The notes: a model not told the origin generated them from the sequence alone. A DNA stretch of 64,000 nt from Mesorhizobium shangrilense (GCF_040537815.1 NZ_JBEWSZ010000001.1:248001-312000), one strand, 5' to 3'; counted from the first letter of the stretch, positions 8,714 through 17,676 are shown. Numbers and translations are program-made.

Positions 8714-9745
8714 ATGGCCAAGACGATCAGGACGATGGAGGACTTTTCGGCCTTTGTCGGTCTGTCTCGCACCACGGTTTCCAAATATTTCAACGATCCC
8801 GGCTCGGTGCGGAAGAACACGCGCAGCGCCATCGAGGTGGCGCTGAAGAAATCCGACTTCCGGCCCTCGATGTTCGCCGTCAACCTCAATCGGCGCCGCA
8901 GCAACATCCTCGGCGTCATCATCCCGAATTCGACCGATCCGTTCTACATGGCGCTGACCCGCCGCATCGAGACGATCGCCAATGAAGCCGGCTTCCTGGC
9001 CTTCGTGCTGTCCTCCGACGGTCGCGCCGAAATGGAAGACCAGGCGATCCAGACGTTCAAGTCGATGAACATCGCCGGCGCCATCATCGCGCCGCTCGGC
9101 GTGCAGTCGCACCATCGCATCCTGGCGGAACTTGGCGCGAGTATCCCGCTGATCTATGTCGACTCGCCGCTCGACGAGACTTCTTCCTTCGTCGGCACCG
9201 ACAACCGGCAGAGTTTCCGGCTCATCGTCGATTATCTGTGCCGGTCCGGCGCGCCGCCCTGCTACTTCGCCATGCCGCTCGTCAACAACAACGCACAGGC
9301 CCGGCAGGACGCCTATGTCGAGGCCATGCAGCAGTTCAAGATGACGCCGAGCATCGTGCCCGTCACCGACCTCAGGTCGTGGGACTTCGAGAAATTCGGT
9401 TATGACGAAGCGCTTCGCATCCTGAAGGGGCAGGGCTTTGCGACCAAGACGGTGCTTTGCGCCAACGACCGTGTCGCGCTCGGCGTGATCTCCGCCGCCT
9501 ATCAGCTGGGGCTGAAGGTGGGCCATGGGGCGGACTGCGACCTGCGGGTCGCCGGGCATGACGACCATCCGCTGTCACGCTACGCCTGCCCGCCGCTCAC
9601 GACGGTCGCGCAGAACTACAACGAGATCGGCCGCCTTGCCATCGAGCTTCTGCTGGAGAGGCTCGATGAAAAATCGCCGGCGGCAAAGGCAGGCAGCGGA
9701 CGCATCCTGCTGAACGCCGAGCTGATGCTGCGAAGCTCGGCCTGA
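8714..9745 (+). CDS. LacI-family transcriptional regulator
   Basis: The 343-aa protein has an N-terminal LacI helix-turn-helix (TMEDFSAFVGLSRTTVSKYF) and a periplasmic-binding-protein-like effector domain from about residue 62 (ILGVIIPNSTDPFY) with FVGTDN and LCANDRVALG signatures. The hinge helix reads AVNLNRRRSN rather than the usual AR-S-L form, so operator specificity may be atypical. It ends the polyol operon and very likely controls the divergent promoter at 5.0-5.2 kb in response to a hexitol or ketose; that link is inferred from position. Confidence 0.9.
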   Translation: MAKTIRTMEDFSAFVGLSRTTVSKYFNDPGSVRKNTRSAIEVALKKSDFRPSMFAVNLNRRRSNILGVIIPNSTDPFYMALTRRIETIANEAGFLAFVLSSDGRAEMEDQAIQTFKSMNIAGAIIAPLGVQSHHRILAELGASIPLIYVDSPLDETSSFVGTDNRQSFRLIVDYLCRSGAPPCYFAMPLVNNNAQARQDAYVEAMQQFKMTPSIVPVTDLRSWDFEKFGYDEALRILKGQGFATKTVLCANDRVALGVISAAYQLGLKVGHGADCDLRVAGHDDHPLSRYACPPLTTVAQNYNEIGRLAIELLLERLDEKSPAAKAGSGRILLNAELMLRSSA

Positions 9746-9865
9746 CCTGTCCGGCTGTGCGGGAAGCATCTCGTGCATCATTCGAATATGCTGCTTTAGC
9801 GGTAACTGTTTCTTGTTGTGTTTTGTGCACATTGGCCGTGATTTGCGCGGGGCAAAAGCCAGGGC

Positions 9866-11953
9866 ATGGCTGAAGACGACAAGAAGAACCGCAACGGAAC
9901 GTTCTGGGCGCGTGCGCTGGAACGCGCGCATCTTGGCGTCTGGGACTGGGATATCACGAGCGGCGACTGTTTCTATTCCGCCACCTGGGCGCGGATGCTT
10001 GGCTATGAGGAAGGCGAGCTTGCCAACTCCAGCGACCTCTGGTTCCAGCTGACCCATCCTGACGACCGCGAGCGGGCCCTGGCCAGCGGCGACCGCCACA
10101 TTGCGGGCTTGAGCGACAATATCGAGACGGAGCTGAGGCTCAAGCACAAGGATGGCCACTGGGTCTGGGTGCTCGATCGCGGCGGCATTGTCGAGCGCGA
10201 CGCGGACGGCCGGCCCACCAGGCTGATGGGCGTCCAGACCGACATCACCAAGCAGAAGCAGGCGGAATATCAGCTCGAGCAGGTCAATGCGCGCTTTCGC
10301 CTGGCGCTCGCCGCCAGCGGCACCGGCATCTGGCACTACGACATCGCCACCAACAAGAGCTATTGGGACGCCCGCACAAGGGAGATCTTTGGCCTGGTCG
10401 CCGACAGCGACGAGGTGGCTGCCGGCCTCTGGCACACCTATCTGCATCCCGATGACAAGGCCGCCACCGAGCGGGCGCATCAGCCGCCGGAGGGCTCGGA
10501 CAGTGTGGTGGCCTCGCAATACCGCATCATCAGGCGCGACGGCGAAATCCGGCATGTGGAATCGCTGGTGCGCTTCATCGCCGCTGGCGCCGCCGGCCAG
10601 ATCCTGGGCACGGTGCGCGACATCACCGACGACAAGCTTCGCGAGCAGGAACTGGCCTATGCCGCCCGCCATGATGCGCTGACGGCCCTCTTGAATCGGT
10701 CCGCGTTCGACCGGCTGCTGGCCGAGCATATCGCGGCGGGTCCGCTGGCGGTGTTCTATGTCGACCTCGACTATTTCAAGGCGCTCAACGATTTCGCCGG
10801 CCATGCCGCCGGCGACCTGGCGCTGAAGAGCGTCGCAAGGGGCATTGTCGGCTGCCTGCCGGCGCTGGCGCAGGCCGCGCGGCTGGGCGGTGACGAATTC
10901 GCGCTGCTGGTGCCTGATTGCGATGCCGCGCAGGCCGAGCGGCTGGCCCTCGCTCTGCTCGCTTCGGTGCGCAACGCCGACCTCGGATCGGCCACCTCGC
11001 GCAAGCTCGCGGCCAGCATCGGCATCGCCTTTGTCGACGACGCCAGCACCACCGTGGCCGATGCGCTCGCCTGCGCGGATGATGCCTGCTACGCGGCCAA
11101 GGCGGCCGGGCGCAACCGCTTCGCGGTGTTCTCGGCCGAGACAGCCTCCGGCTCGGGCGGCCTCAATGCGGCGCGGATCGCCGCCGAGACGGTCGATGCC
11201 ATGGAAGACGGCAGGCTGAAACTGTTCGGCCAGGAAATCCATCTGCTCGGGCAGGGCTGGGACAAGATCCGCCATGTCGAGGTGCTGGCGCGGATGGTAG
11301 GGCGCAATGGCAGGCTGATGCCGCCCGGCGAATTCATCCCGGTGGCCGAGCGCTTCGGCATCGCGTCGCGACTCGACCGCTGGATCATCAGGACGGCACT
11401 CACCCAGCATGGTCCGGCGCTGCGCGCCGGCGCGCTGACGCTCGGCTTCAACCTGTCGGCACAGACGCTGAGCGACCCGCTTCTGTGGGATTTCGTCGAT
11501 GGTGTCATCGAGGAGACCGGAGCGCCGCATTCGGGCATCGGCTTCGAGATCACCGAAACGGCGGCCGTCACCAATTTCGACGCCGCCGAGCAGTTCGTGC
11601 GCAAGGCGCGCGAACGGCGCTGCCGCGTCAGCCTCGACGATTTCGGCGCCGGCATGAGTTCGTTCGAATATCTGCGCCGCTTTCCCGTCGACATGATCAA
11701 GATCGACGGCTCCTTCATCGAGCATATCGCCGAGAGCAGCTTCGACCGCGAGATCGTCTCGGCCATCACCAGCATCGCCAGGAGCCTCGGCTGTGGCGTG
11801 GTGGCGGAAAAGATCGAACGCCAGGAAACGCTGGATGTCCTCAGCGACATGGGCGTGGCTTTTGGCCAGGGGTACCTGTTGCACCGGCCTGAGCCGCTGG
11901 AGGCGATTGTTGCGCGGGCAGCGGGGGCGGGGCCGGACAGGCGGATGGCTTAG
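9866..11953 (+). CDS. PAS-PAS-GGDEF-EAL cyclic-di-GMP signalling protein
   Basis: The 695-aa protein has two PAS domains (about 17-130 and 143-255, each ending in a PAC-like D-I-T segment), a diguanylate cyclase domain with an intact GGDEF at 341-345, and a phosphodiesterase domain. The EAL signature reads EVL (472-474), a tolerated variant, and other phosphodiesterase residues are present (FEITET, SLDDFGAG, KIDGSF). No RxxD inhibitory site precedes GGDEF. There is no transmembrane segment, so the protein is cytosolic, with the PAS domains sensing redox, light or a ligand. Both activities look possible. It stands alone; the region upstream is ordinary. Confidence 0.92.
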   Translation: MAEDDKKNRNGTFWARALERAHLGVWDWDITSGDCFYSATWARMLGYEEGELANSSDLWFQLTHPDDRERALASGDRHIAGLSDNIETELRLKHKDGHWVWVLDRGGIVERDADGRPTRLMGVQTDITKQKQAEYQLEQVNARFRLALAASGTGIWHYDIATNKSYWDARTREIFGLVADSDEVAAGLWHTYLHPDDKAATERAHQPPEGSDSVVASQYRIIRRDGEIRHVESLVRFIAAGAAGQILGTVRDITDDKLREQELAYAARHDALTALLNRSAFDRLLAEHIAAGPLAVFYVDLDYFKALNDFAGHAAGDLALKSVARGIVGCLPALAQAARLGGDEFALLVPDCDAAQAERLALALLASVRNADLGSATSRKLAASIGIAFVDDASTTVADALACADDACYAAKAAGRNRFAVFSAETASGSGGLNAARIAAETVDAMEDGRLKLFGQEIHLLGQGWDKIRHVEVLARMVGRNGRLMPPGEFIPVAERFGIASRLDRWIIRTALTQHGPALRAGALTLGFNLSAQTLSDPLLWDFVDGVIEETGAPHSGIGFEITETAAVTNFDAAEQFVRKARERRCRVSLDDFGAGMSSFEYLRRFPVDMIKIDGSFIEHIAESSFDREIVSAITSIARSLGCGVVAEKIERQETLDVLSDMGVAFGQGYLLHRPEPLEAIVARAAGAGPDRRMA

Positions 11954-12139
11954 CGGCTTCGGTGGAAAGCTACTCTTCTGCGAGGCCGCCGCCGTAATGT
12001 TCGTCGTCCCCTTTGCGACCGGCCATGCGCCCTTGCCGACAACCATGAAATGCTTGCCGCCTGTCGGTTCCCCGCCCAAGCCCAAGGCTTATGCATGGGG
12101 TAGGCGCTGGACACCGAGGCGATGGCGGGGCGGAGCCTG

Positions 12140-13027
12140 CTAACGCACGAACAGGTTCGCGGCCATGAAATCCACGAAGACCCGGATCTTCGGCGACAGA
12201 TAGCGGCTCGTTGGCCAGAGGATGCGGAAGGTGCCTGTCGCGGAAAGGTAGTCCTCGAGCAGCGGCCGCAGGCTGCCATTCGCAACCTGCGCCTTGACGG
12301 CAAAGGGCGGCAGGCAGGTGACGCCGAAGCCGTTTTCGGCAAGATGGATGAGGGGCTCGATCGTGCTGGCGATGGTCGTGGTCGGCAGGTCCAGCCGCAA
12401 TTCCACGCCGTCGCGCGACAGGGGCCATTGTTCGAGCTTGCCCGTGCTCGGGTAGCGGTGATGAAGACATTTGTGATGCAGCAGGTCTTCCGGCACCATC
12501 GGCATTCCCCTGGGCGCAAGATAATCGGGCGAGGCGACGACCTGGTGGCGGAAGCTGCCGAGCTTGCGGCTCATGAGCCGGGTGTCCCTGATATCCCCGG
12601 TTCGAATGACGGCATCGAAACCTTCCTCGATGACATCGACCAGGCGGTCCGTGAAATCGAGATCCAGCCTGATATCCGGATACGCCCGCATGAACGCGGA
12701 CAGTGCGGGCATGAGCAGCATTCCCGTCAAGGGAAGGCTGACCCGCAGCAGACCGCGCGGCGCGGTATGGGATTTCGAAAGCTCGGCTTGCGCCTCATCG
12801 AGTTCGGACAGGATGCGCCGGCAGGTATCGAGATAGAAGCTTCCTTCCTGGGTCAGGGTCATGCTTCGCGTCGAGCGGTGAAACAGGCGCACGCCGATAC
12901 TGTCCTCGAGCCGCGCTATGGCTTTGCCTACCGCTGAACTTGAGAGCCCGAGTGTCCGGCTCGCCGCGACAAAGCTGCCGGCCTCGGCGGCCTGTACGAA
13001 GATGCCGAGCGTCCCCAGCCTGTCCAT
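12140..13027 (-). CDS. LysR-family transcriptional regulator
   Basis: The 295-aa product has the LysR winged helix at the N-terminus (FVQAAEAGSFVAASRTLGLS, then SAVGKAIARLEDSIGVRLF) and a typical substrate-binding domain. The start at 13027 follows GGGAGG by a short spacing; an upstream ATG at 13051 is possible. It is transcribed divergently from a small monooxygenase-type gene at 13153, so it probably regulates that gene and its own promoter. The effector is unknown. Confidence 0.88.
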   Translation of the reverse strand: MDRLGTLGIFVQAAEAGSFVAASRTLGLSSSAVGKAIARLEDSIGVRLFHRSTRSMTLTQEGSFYLDTCRRILSELDEAQAELSKSHTAPRGLLRVSLPLTGMLLMPALSAFMRAYPDIRLDLDFTDRLVDVIEEGFDAVIRTGDIRDTRLMSRKLGSFRHQVVASPDYLAPRGMPMVPEDLLHHKCLHHRYPSTGKLEQWPLSRDGVELRLDLPTTTIASTIEPLIHLAENGFGVTCLPPFAVKAQVANGSLRPLLEDYLSATGTFRILWPTSRYLSPKIRVFVDFMAANLFVR

Positions 13028-13152
13028 GACGCCTCCCATTGCGGAATTCAATTCCGGTCTTTCACGAATAAAGGACCGTTTATCGTCTATCCTTGGGTCG
13101 ATATCCAGTGGCCTGACGGCACGAACGCCGCGTTTCCCAACAGGAGCCCATC

Positions 13153-13524
13153 ATGGATTCGATTTCCCCCGCCGTTTTTGTGGCCAAGCCCGAACCGACT
13201 ATCTTCGTCGTGAATGTCATCCACGCTCACCCCGGCAAACAGGACGAGGCTTTCCGCATCATCCAGGATGTCGTGCACTATGTGGCCGAGCGAAAGGCCG
13301 GCTTCCTGTGGAGTAACCTGGCCAAAAGCACGGACGGCCTGACCGTCGTCAACATCGAGGCTATTCAGGGAGCGGGCAATGTCGACGAGTTCTTCTCCGA
13401 CCCCGTCTTCGTCGAGAAGTTCCGCAAGCTCGATACCGTGTCGAAGAGCGAGTTCCACACCTACACAGTCGGCGACCTGGTTCTGCCGAAGCTGGCGGCG
13501 GTGCTGGATGGGGATGCGGCCTGA
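13153..13524 (+). CDS. Antibiotic-biosynthesis-monooxygenase (ABM) domain protein
   Basis: The 123-aa protein has the dimeric alpha-beta barrel features of ABM-domain proteins: a first strand TIFVVNVIHAHPGKQDEAF, a long helix, then FLWSNLAKSTDG and FVEKFRKLDTVS. Members include quinol monooxygenases and many small stress or detoxification proteins, so the substrate is unknown. AACAGGAG precedes the ATG. It is divergent from a LysR gene that probably controls it. Confidence 0.75.
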   Translation: MDSISPAVFVAKPEPTIFVVNVIHAHPGKQDEAFRIIQDVVHYVAERKAGFLWSNLAKSTDGLTVVNIEAIQGAGNVDEFFSDPVFVEKFRKLDTVSKSEFHTYTVGDLVLPKLAAVLDGDAA

Positions 13525-13575
13525 GGGGTATCTTATCGAGAGGAGTGCGCCCACTCGCCACACGATCCAACGTCT

Positions 13576-13757
13576 GCGCTGCCCCTCATCGTCCTGCCGG
13601 GCACTTCTCCCCGTAAGTGACGGGGAGAAGTGGGCTGGCCGCAACGCCGGCGCTCTTCCCTGCAACGCTGGTGATTGGCGAAATCATCAGCGACAGTTGT
13701 CCTTCTCCCCGTCACTATACGGGGAGAAGATGCCGGCAGGCAGATGAGGGGCAGCGC
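13576..13757. repeat. RIME-like mosaic palindrome, type A
   Basis: The element begins GCGCTGCCCCTCATC and ends with GATGAGGGGCAGCGC. Internal arms are built on CTTCTCCCCGT / ACGGGGAGAAG, and a core near 13661 reads GCAACGCTGGTGATTGGCG. The same arms recur at 18731 and 53885. It lies between the convergent ABM and SDR genes, where it could end or stabilise transcripts. Confidence 0.85.
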
Positions 13758-13784
13758 CGACATTCGTCTTGTCCGCTCCCGCTC

Positions 13785-14489
13785 TCACACCGAGCGGATC
13801 AACCCGCCATCGACGCGGATGTTCTGGCCCGTGATGTAGCCGGCGCCTTCCGAGGCGAGGAAGGCGATGGTGGCGGCGATCTCCTCCGATTTGCCGTAGC
13901 GCTGCATCGGCACGCTGTCGCGGCGCTCCTCGGTCGCGGGCAGGCTGTCGATCCAACCGGGCAGCACGTTGTTCATGCGCACATTGTCGGGTGCGTATTT
14001 GTCGGCGAAGATCTTCGTGTAGGCGGCAAGGCCGGCGCGGAAGACCGCCGAGGTCGGGAACATCGGGCTCGGCTCGAATGCCCATGCTGTCGAGATGTTG
14101 ACGATGGCGCCGGCCTTCTGCTTGACCATCTGGGGTGCCACGATGCGCACCGGGCGGATGACGTTCATCAGATAGACGTCCATGCCGGTGTGCCACTGCT
14201 CGTCGGTGATTTCCAGGATCGGCGCGCGCGGGCCGTGGCCGGCGCTGTTGACCAGAACGTCGATGCGGCCCCAGCGTTCGAGCGTGACGTCCGCCAGGCG
14301 CTGCAAATCGTCATTCGACTGGTTGGATCCGGTGACGCCGAGGCCGCCCAGCTCCTTGGCCAGCGCCTCGCCCTTGCCGGAGGACGAAAGGATGGCGACC
14401 TTGAACCCATCGGCGGCCAGGCGCTTTGCCGCCGCCGCACCCATGCCGCTGCCGCCAGCGGTGACAACAGCTACTTTTTCTACACTCAT
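13785..14489 (-). CDS. SDR-family oxidoreductase with a degenerate active site
   Basis: The 234-aa protein keeps the SDR cofactor region (TAGGSGMGAAAA), the N-S-A-G motif and the C-terminal GQNIRVDGG. The normal Tyr-x3-Lys pair is absent: the segment expected to hold it reads PTSAVFRAGLAAYTK, with no Tyr followed three residues later by Lys. A conserved Ser (NIST) remains. Either this subfamily uses another mechanism or it is not a classical dehydrogenase. AGGAGGAAAA precedes the ATG. It is divergent from a GcvA-like LysR gene that probably regulates it. Confidence 0.82.
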   Translation of the reverse strand: MSVEKVAVVTAGGSGMGAAAAKRLAADGFKVAILSSSGKGEALAKELGGLGVTGSNQSNDDLQRLADVTLERWGRIDVLVNSAGHGPRAPILEITDEQWHTGMDVYLMNVIRPVRIVAPQMVKQKAGAIVNISTAWAFEPSPMFPTSAVFRAGLAAYTKIFADKYAPDNVRMNNVLPGWIDSLPATEERRDSVPMQRYGKSEEIAATIAFLASEGAGYITGQNIRVDGGLIRSV

Positions 14490-14618
14490 CTGATTTTCCT
14501 CCTAAGGGTTGGCGCGAATCCACAGTCTATGTTTTCCGGGCTCGGGCAGTGATATAGTCGGTTTTGGCCGATGGTTCGAACCAGAATGCCTGAATTCAAC
14601 CTGTAGAAAAACTCCTGC

Positions 14619-15515
14619 ATGCCCGACCCCCTGCATCGCCTGCCGCCGCTGAACGCGCTTCGCGCCTTCGAGGCCTCGGCGCGCCATCTCAACTTTCGCA
14701 TCGCCGCCGCGGAATTGAGCGTGACGCAGGGTGCTGTCGCGCAACACATACGCGGGCTGGAGGCTGATCTCGGCGTCAAACTGTTCGAGCGGCTGCCGCG
14801 CGGCCTGGCGCTGACCGACGAGGGCCGCGCCTTCATGCCGAATATCCGCCGCGCCTTCGACCTGATCTCCGAGGCGACGCTTCTGCTGCGCCCGGAGCCG
14901 GCGCGGCTGACGATCAGCGTGACGCCGAGCTTCGCCACCAAATGGCTGATCCCGAAGCTGCCGGAGTTCGTCACTGATAATCCGCTGGTCGATCTGCGCA
15001 TCATGGCCAGCGAAAGTCTATCAAGCTTCCAGGCCGATGGCGTCGACATCGCCGTGCGGCAGGGCCGTCCGCCCTTCGGCGCCGGCCTCATCGTCGATCT
15101 TCTGTTCCCGCAACTACTCATCGCCGTGTGCAGTCCGTCCCTGCTGCCTGCCGGCGCCGGCGAGATCGCGGCCGCCGACCTCCGACACCACGTGCTGCTG
15201 CACGATGCGCATAACATGTGGCCGGAATTCATGGAGAAGGCCGTTGGCCTGAAGATGGCCGCCGAAGCGCGCCGCATGCGCTTCAACCAGACGGGGTTGG
15301 CCATCGACGCCGCCATCGCCGGCCAGGGCATAGCGCTTGCCAGCCGCTTCCTCGTCGCGGCCGACCTCGCCGCTGGCCGGCTGGTGCAGCCGCTCAAGGC
15401 GGGAATGCGCGGCACGCAGGATTTCTATGTCGTGGTACCCCGAAAGCAGGCGCATCCCGAGCCGACACAGGCGGTGCGGCAGTGGCTGCTGGGTGCGGGG
15501 GCAGGGGCGTTGTGA
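14619..15515 (+). CDS. LysR-family regulator, GcvA-like
   Basis: The 298-aa product starts with PPLNALRAFEASARHLNFRI, the typical opening of the GcvA subgroup, and contains the winged helix AAAELSVTQGAVAQHIRGLE. The effector domain shows the characteristic TISVTPSFATKWLIPKLPEF. It is divergent from the atypical SDR gene at 13785 across a gap of about 130 bases, a classic LysR regulator/target layout. GcvA itself controls glycine cleavage, but nothing here points to that role. Confidence 0.88.
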   Translation: MPDPLHRLPPLNALRAFEASARHLNFRIAAAELSVTQGAVAQHIRGLEADLGVKLFERLPRGLALTDEGRAFMPNIRRAFDLISEATLLLRPEPARLTISVTPSFATKWLIPKLPEFVTDNPLVDLRIMASESLSSFQADGVDIAVRQGRPPFGAGLIVDLLFPQLLIAVCSPSLLPAGAGEIAAADLRHHVLLHDAHNMWPEFMEKAVGLKMAAEARRMRFNQTGLAIDAAIAGQGIALASRFLVAADLAAGRLVQPLKAGMRGTQDFYVVVPRKQAHPEPTQAVRQWLLGAGAGAL

Positions 15516-15603
15516 GGGCTGTTATCTGGCAATCCTCTCGCGACACTCGGCAAGCGCGGTGAAGCGATTTGTGTCGACTGTTCGATCACATACTAAGGCT
15601 TAA

Positions 15604-16275
15604 ATGACATTGTTCCCGAGTTTCGGTATACATATTAATATGCAAAAGAACCGCTCAGAGGGCGTTTTCGAAGGTTGGCTTGATGCCAACAGGCTGGAAT
15701 GGCGTCCCATCCCGCCGGGCCCTAGCAGAACACCCGATTACGTCGTCACCGTAGCGCCGGGCGTAGAGGTCATCTTCGAACTCAAGCAGATTGAAACCGC
15801 CCGGGATTGGAAAGAAGACGTAGTGCATGGCGGCGAGGTCGGCGCTTCGATTAGAGAGCGCATTAATCGAAGCAAGTCGCAAATCAAAGCTTCATCTGCG
15901 GAAGGAAGGGCGGCTGTGTTGGTCGTATTTAACCACTACGATCCAATGCAGTTATCTGGTACCGAAAACCACGATTTCATCGCCGCGATGTATGGTGGCT
16001 ACACCCTAAAACTTGGCGCCGAAAGTCGGCGGATTACCGGGCGCTTTCTCGGTGACGGCAAGTTGTTTCAATCGAACAAAAACACGTCGTTCAGCGCGCT
16101 CGCCCGTCTCAAGCAGAGCGGTCGCGAGGCGGTGCCAAATGTGACGATCTTCGAAAATATCCACGCCCTGAACCCGCTCGATTACGGTGCGTTGCCACGA
16201 TGTTTCGAGGTGGTGCGTTTCGAATCCGATACGCCTAAAGCCCCGTCCGCCGGAGATCGAGCATCGCTGCCTTGA
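15604..16275 (+). CDS. Unknown protein with a PD-(D/E)xK-like nuclease motif
   Basis: The 223-aa protein contains P44-D45 followed by strand VIFELKQIE with E59-L-K61, the spacing expected of a PD-(D/E)xK nuclease core. An N-terminal helix with FEGWLDANRLEWRPI resembles the start of such domains. A second start at 15640 (MQKNRSEG) is possible. Base composition is less GC-biased than the neighbours and no relative is recognised, which suggests an accessory gene. Its 3' end overlaps the convergent gene at 16235 by 41 bases. The nuclease call rests on the motif alone and the target is unknown. Confidence 0.6.
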   Translation: MTLFPSFGIHINMQKNRSEGVFEGWLDANRLEWRPIPPGPSRTPDYVVTVAPGVEVIFELKQIETARDWKEDVVHGGEVGASIRERINRSKSQIKASSAEGRAAVLVVFNHYDPMQLSGTENHDFIAAMYGGYTLKLGAESRRITGRFLGDGKLFQSNKNTSFSALARLKQSGREAVPNVTIFENIHALNPLDYGALPRCFEVVRFESDTPKAPSAGDRASLP

Positions 16276-16957
16276 TGCCGAGCAATTCGAACTTTGGGCC
16301 GTAAATCGTCTCAAGCAACTCGAGCGAGATCAGCCCGCACTGCGCGGTGGTTTTTAGTGCCATCTCGAGTTGCACCCCATCGCCGTGCTGAAGGATTCCA
16401 AGCATCTTCCGTCGATCTGCCTCCTCAACAATCTTCAGGTTGGCTGTCACGGCACGTTCGTTCGGATGCCCGCCGAAATCGATTGTACGCTGGTAGATGG
16501 TCTCGAAGCGTCCCGCCGCGTGTCGATTGGCGGAAGTCAAGGACTTCAACACTTTGGCGTGTTGGAATGCATTCTTTGACGCCTTCATGCCGGCTTCGTC
16601 TTCGTGACGATCGAGCCAGACCTTGCCAAGCGACCGGTCTTTGTTGATATGCACGGCGTAAGCAGCGTATTCGAGCACCGAGCGAGATTGAACATAACAC
16701 TCCGCTGCCTGCCCAGACATGGCAAGCCCGCAGGCAGTCCGGTACGCGCCGATGCATCGGATGAACAGCATCGCGAGGATTTCGTTTTCCGGATTAAGCC
16801 AGTCCTTCGTGGCCTTTGAAAACTGCGCGTCGATTGCCACAAGCTTCGCGACTGCCTCGCGCTTATTCACAAAGGTCGCATATTGGTTCTGATGAGCAGC
16901 CTCCAGGAATTTCGAGAGTTCATCATCGCCCCAGCCCGGGGGCTTTGTGCTTGCCAT
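16235..16957 (-). CDS. Conserved protein of unknown function (DUF5677-like helical)
   Basis: The 240-aa product is mostly helical: RCIGAYRTACGLAMSGQAAE, then VQSRSVLEYAAYAVHI and a run of charged helices. The pattern of a helix with ...R..LE.... after an AYR segment resembles uncharacterised proteins of the DUF5677 kind (a weak likeness). The start at 16957 has GGAGAG 5 bases upstream; 16969 is an alternative. It converges on and overlaps the PD-(D/E)xK-like gene. Together they form a small accessory island between regulator genes. Confidence 0.6.
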   Translation of the reverse strand: MASTKPPGWGDDELSKFLEAAHQNQYATFVNKREAVAKLVAIDAQFSKATKDWLNPENEILAMLFIRCIGAYRTACGLAMSGQAAECYVQSRSVLEYAAYAVHINKDRSLGKVWLDRHEDEAGMKASKNAFQHAKVLKSLTSANRHAAGRFETIYQRTIDFGGHPNERAVTANLKIVEEADRRKMLGILQHGDGVQLEMALKTTAQCGLISLELLETIYGPKFELLGIKAAMLDLRRTGL

Positions 16958-17084
16958 GCGACTCTCCATTTAGAACCACTGCACTGGGTGGGATAATTCT
17001 CGTACGCCTCTATTCTTTTGAGGGCCACTACGAACGCTCTCGGAGTGGCGGAACGGAGCGACAATGGGCGTTCCGGCGCCCGGC

Positions 17085-17546
17085 TCAAATCGGCAGCAAA
17101 GCATCCGGCTTCACATCGGCGATCGAAGCGTAGGTGTGCGTTTCCCGGACGCCGGGAAGCGGCAGGATGACGCGTTGCAGGAAGTCCTGGAACATCGCCA
17201 TGTCGGCGATGCGCGCCTTGACCAGATAGTCGAAGCCGCCGACCACCATGTGGCACTCGATGATTTCCGGGGCACGCGCAACCGCTTCGGCGAAACGGTC
17301 GAAGACATGCGGCGCCGTGTGGTCGAGCCGCACCTCGATGAAGACGAGCGTGCCGCGGCCGATCCGGGCGGGGTCGAGAACGGCGCGCACGGCGCGGATG
17401 AAACCTTCACCGAACAGGCGCTTGATGCGCTGCGACGCACCCGTCGGCGACAGGCCGACACGGCGGGCGAGATCCAGTGTCGTTCGGCGGCCATCCTCCT
17501 GCAGAAGGCGCAGCAGCATGCGGTCGATACGGTCCAGGTCGCTCAT
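17085..17546 (-). CDS. Lrp/AsnC-family transcriptional regulator
   Basis: The 153-aa product has the Lrp helix-turn-helix (DRIDRMLLRLLQEDGRRTT, then RRVGLSPTGASQRIKRL) and a RAM effector domain (HMVVGGFDYLVKARIADM). The start at 17546 was preferred to 17576 by family alignment. It is divergent from an ornithine cyclodeaminase-family gene, with a perfect inverted repeat in the gap, so it likely senses an amino acid and controls that catabolic gene. Confidence 0.88.
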   Translation of the reverse strand: MSDLDRIDRMLLRLLQEDGRRTTLDLARRVGLSPTGASQRIKRLFGEGFIRAVRAVLDPARIGRGTLVFIEVRLDHTAPHVFDRFAEAVARAPEIIECHMVVGGFDYLVKARIADMAMFQDFLQRVILPLPGVRETHTYASIADVKPDALLPI

Positions 17547-17576
17547 TTCAGGATTCACACTTTTTGGCTGTAGCAA

Positions 17577-17591
17577 GCGTGATAGTCACGC
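17577..17591 (+). promoter_or_regulatory. Candidate Lrp-family operator
   Basis: A perfect 6-3-6 inverted repeat GCGTGA-TAG-TCACGC lies in the gap between the divergent Lrp-type and ornithine cyclodeaminase-type genes; a further TCACGC half-site follows near 17618. A 15-bp palindrome is the usual size of an Lrp/AsnC site. Confidence 0.5.
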
Positions 17592-17676
17592 CGGAAAGGC
17601 AAAAATAGCATATTTCATCACGCTGCCAGGTCGCAATACCGTTGGCGGGTAACGCAACCCGACCAAGGCAAAACCC

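Noticed and set aside
9575..12085. An 836-codon open frame on the minus strand
   Set aside because: It is antisense to the PAS-GGDEF-EAL gene, has no recognisable domain, and long antisense frames are common at this GC content.
13576..13757. Insertion sequence or MITE with terminal inverted repeats
   Set aside because: The palindromes lack a transposase and clear target-site duplications, and their arm/core structure fits rhizobial mosaic intergenic elements better.
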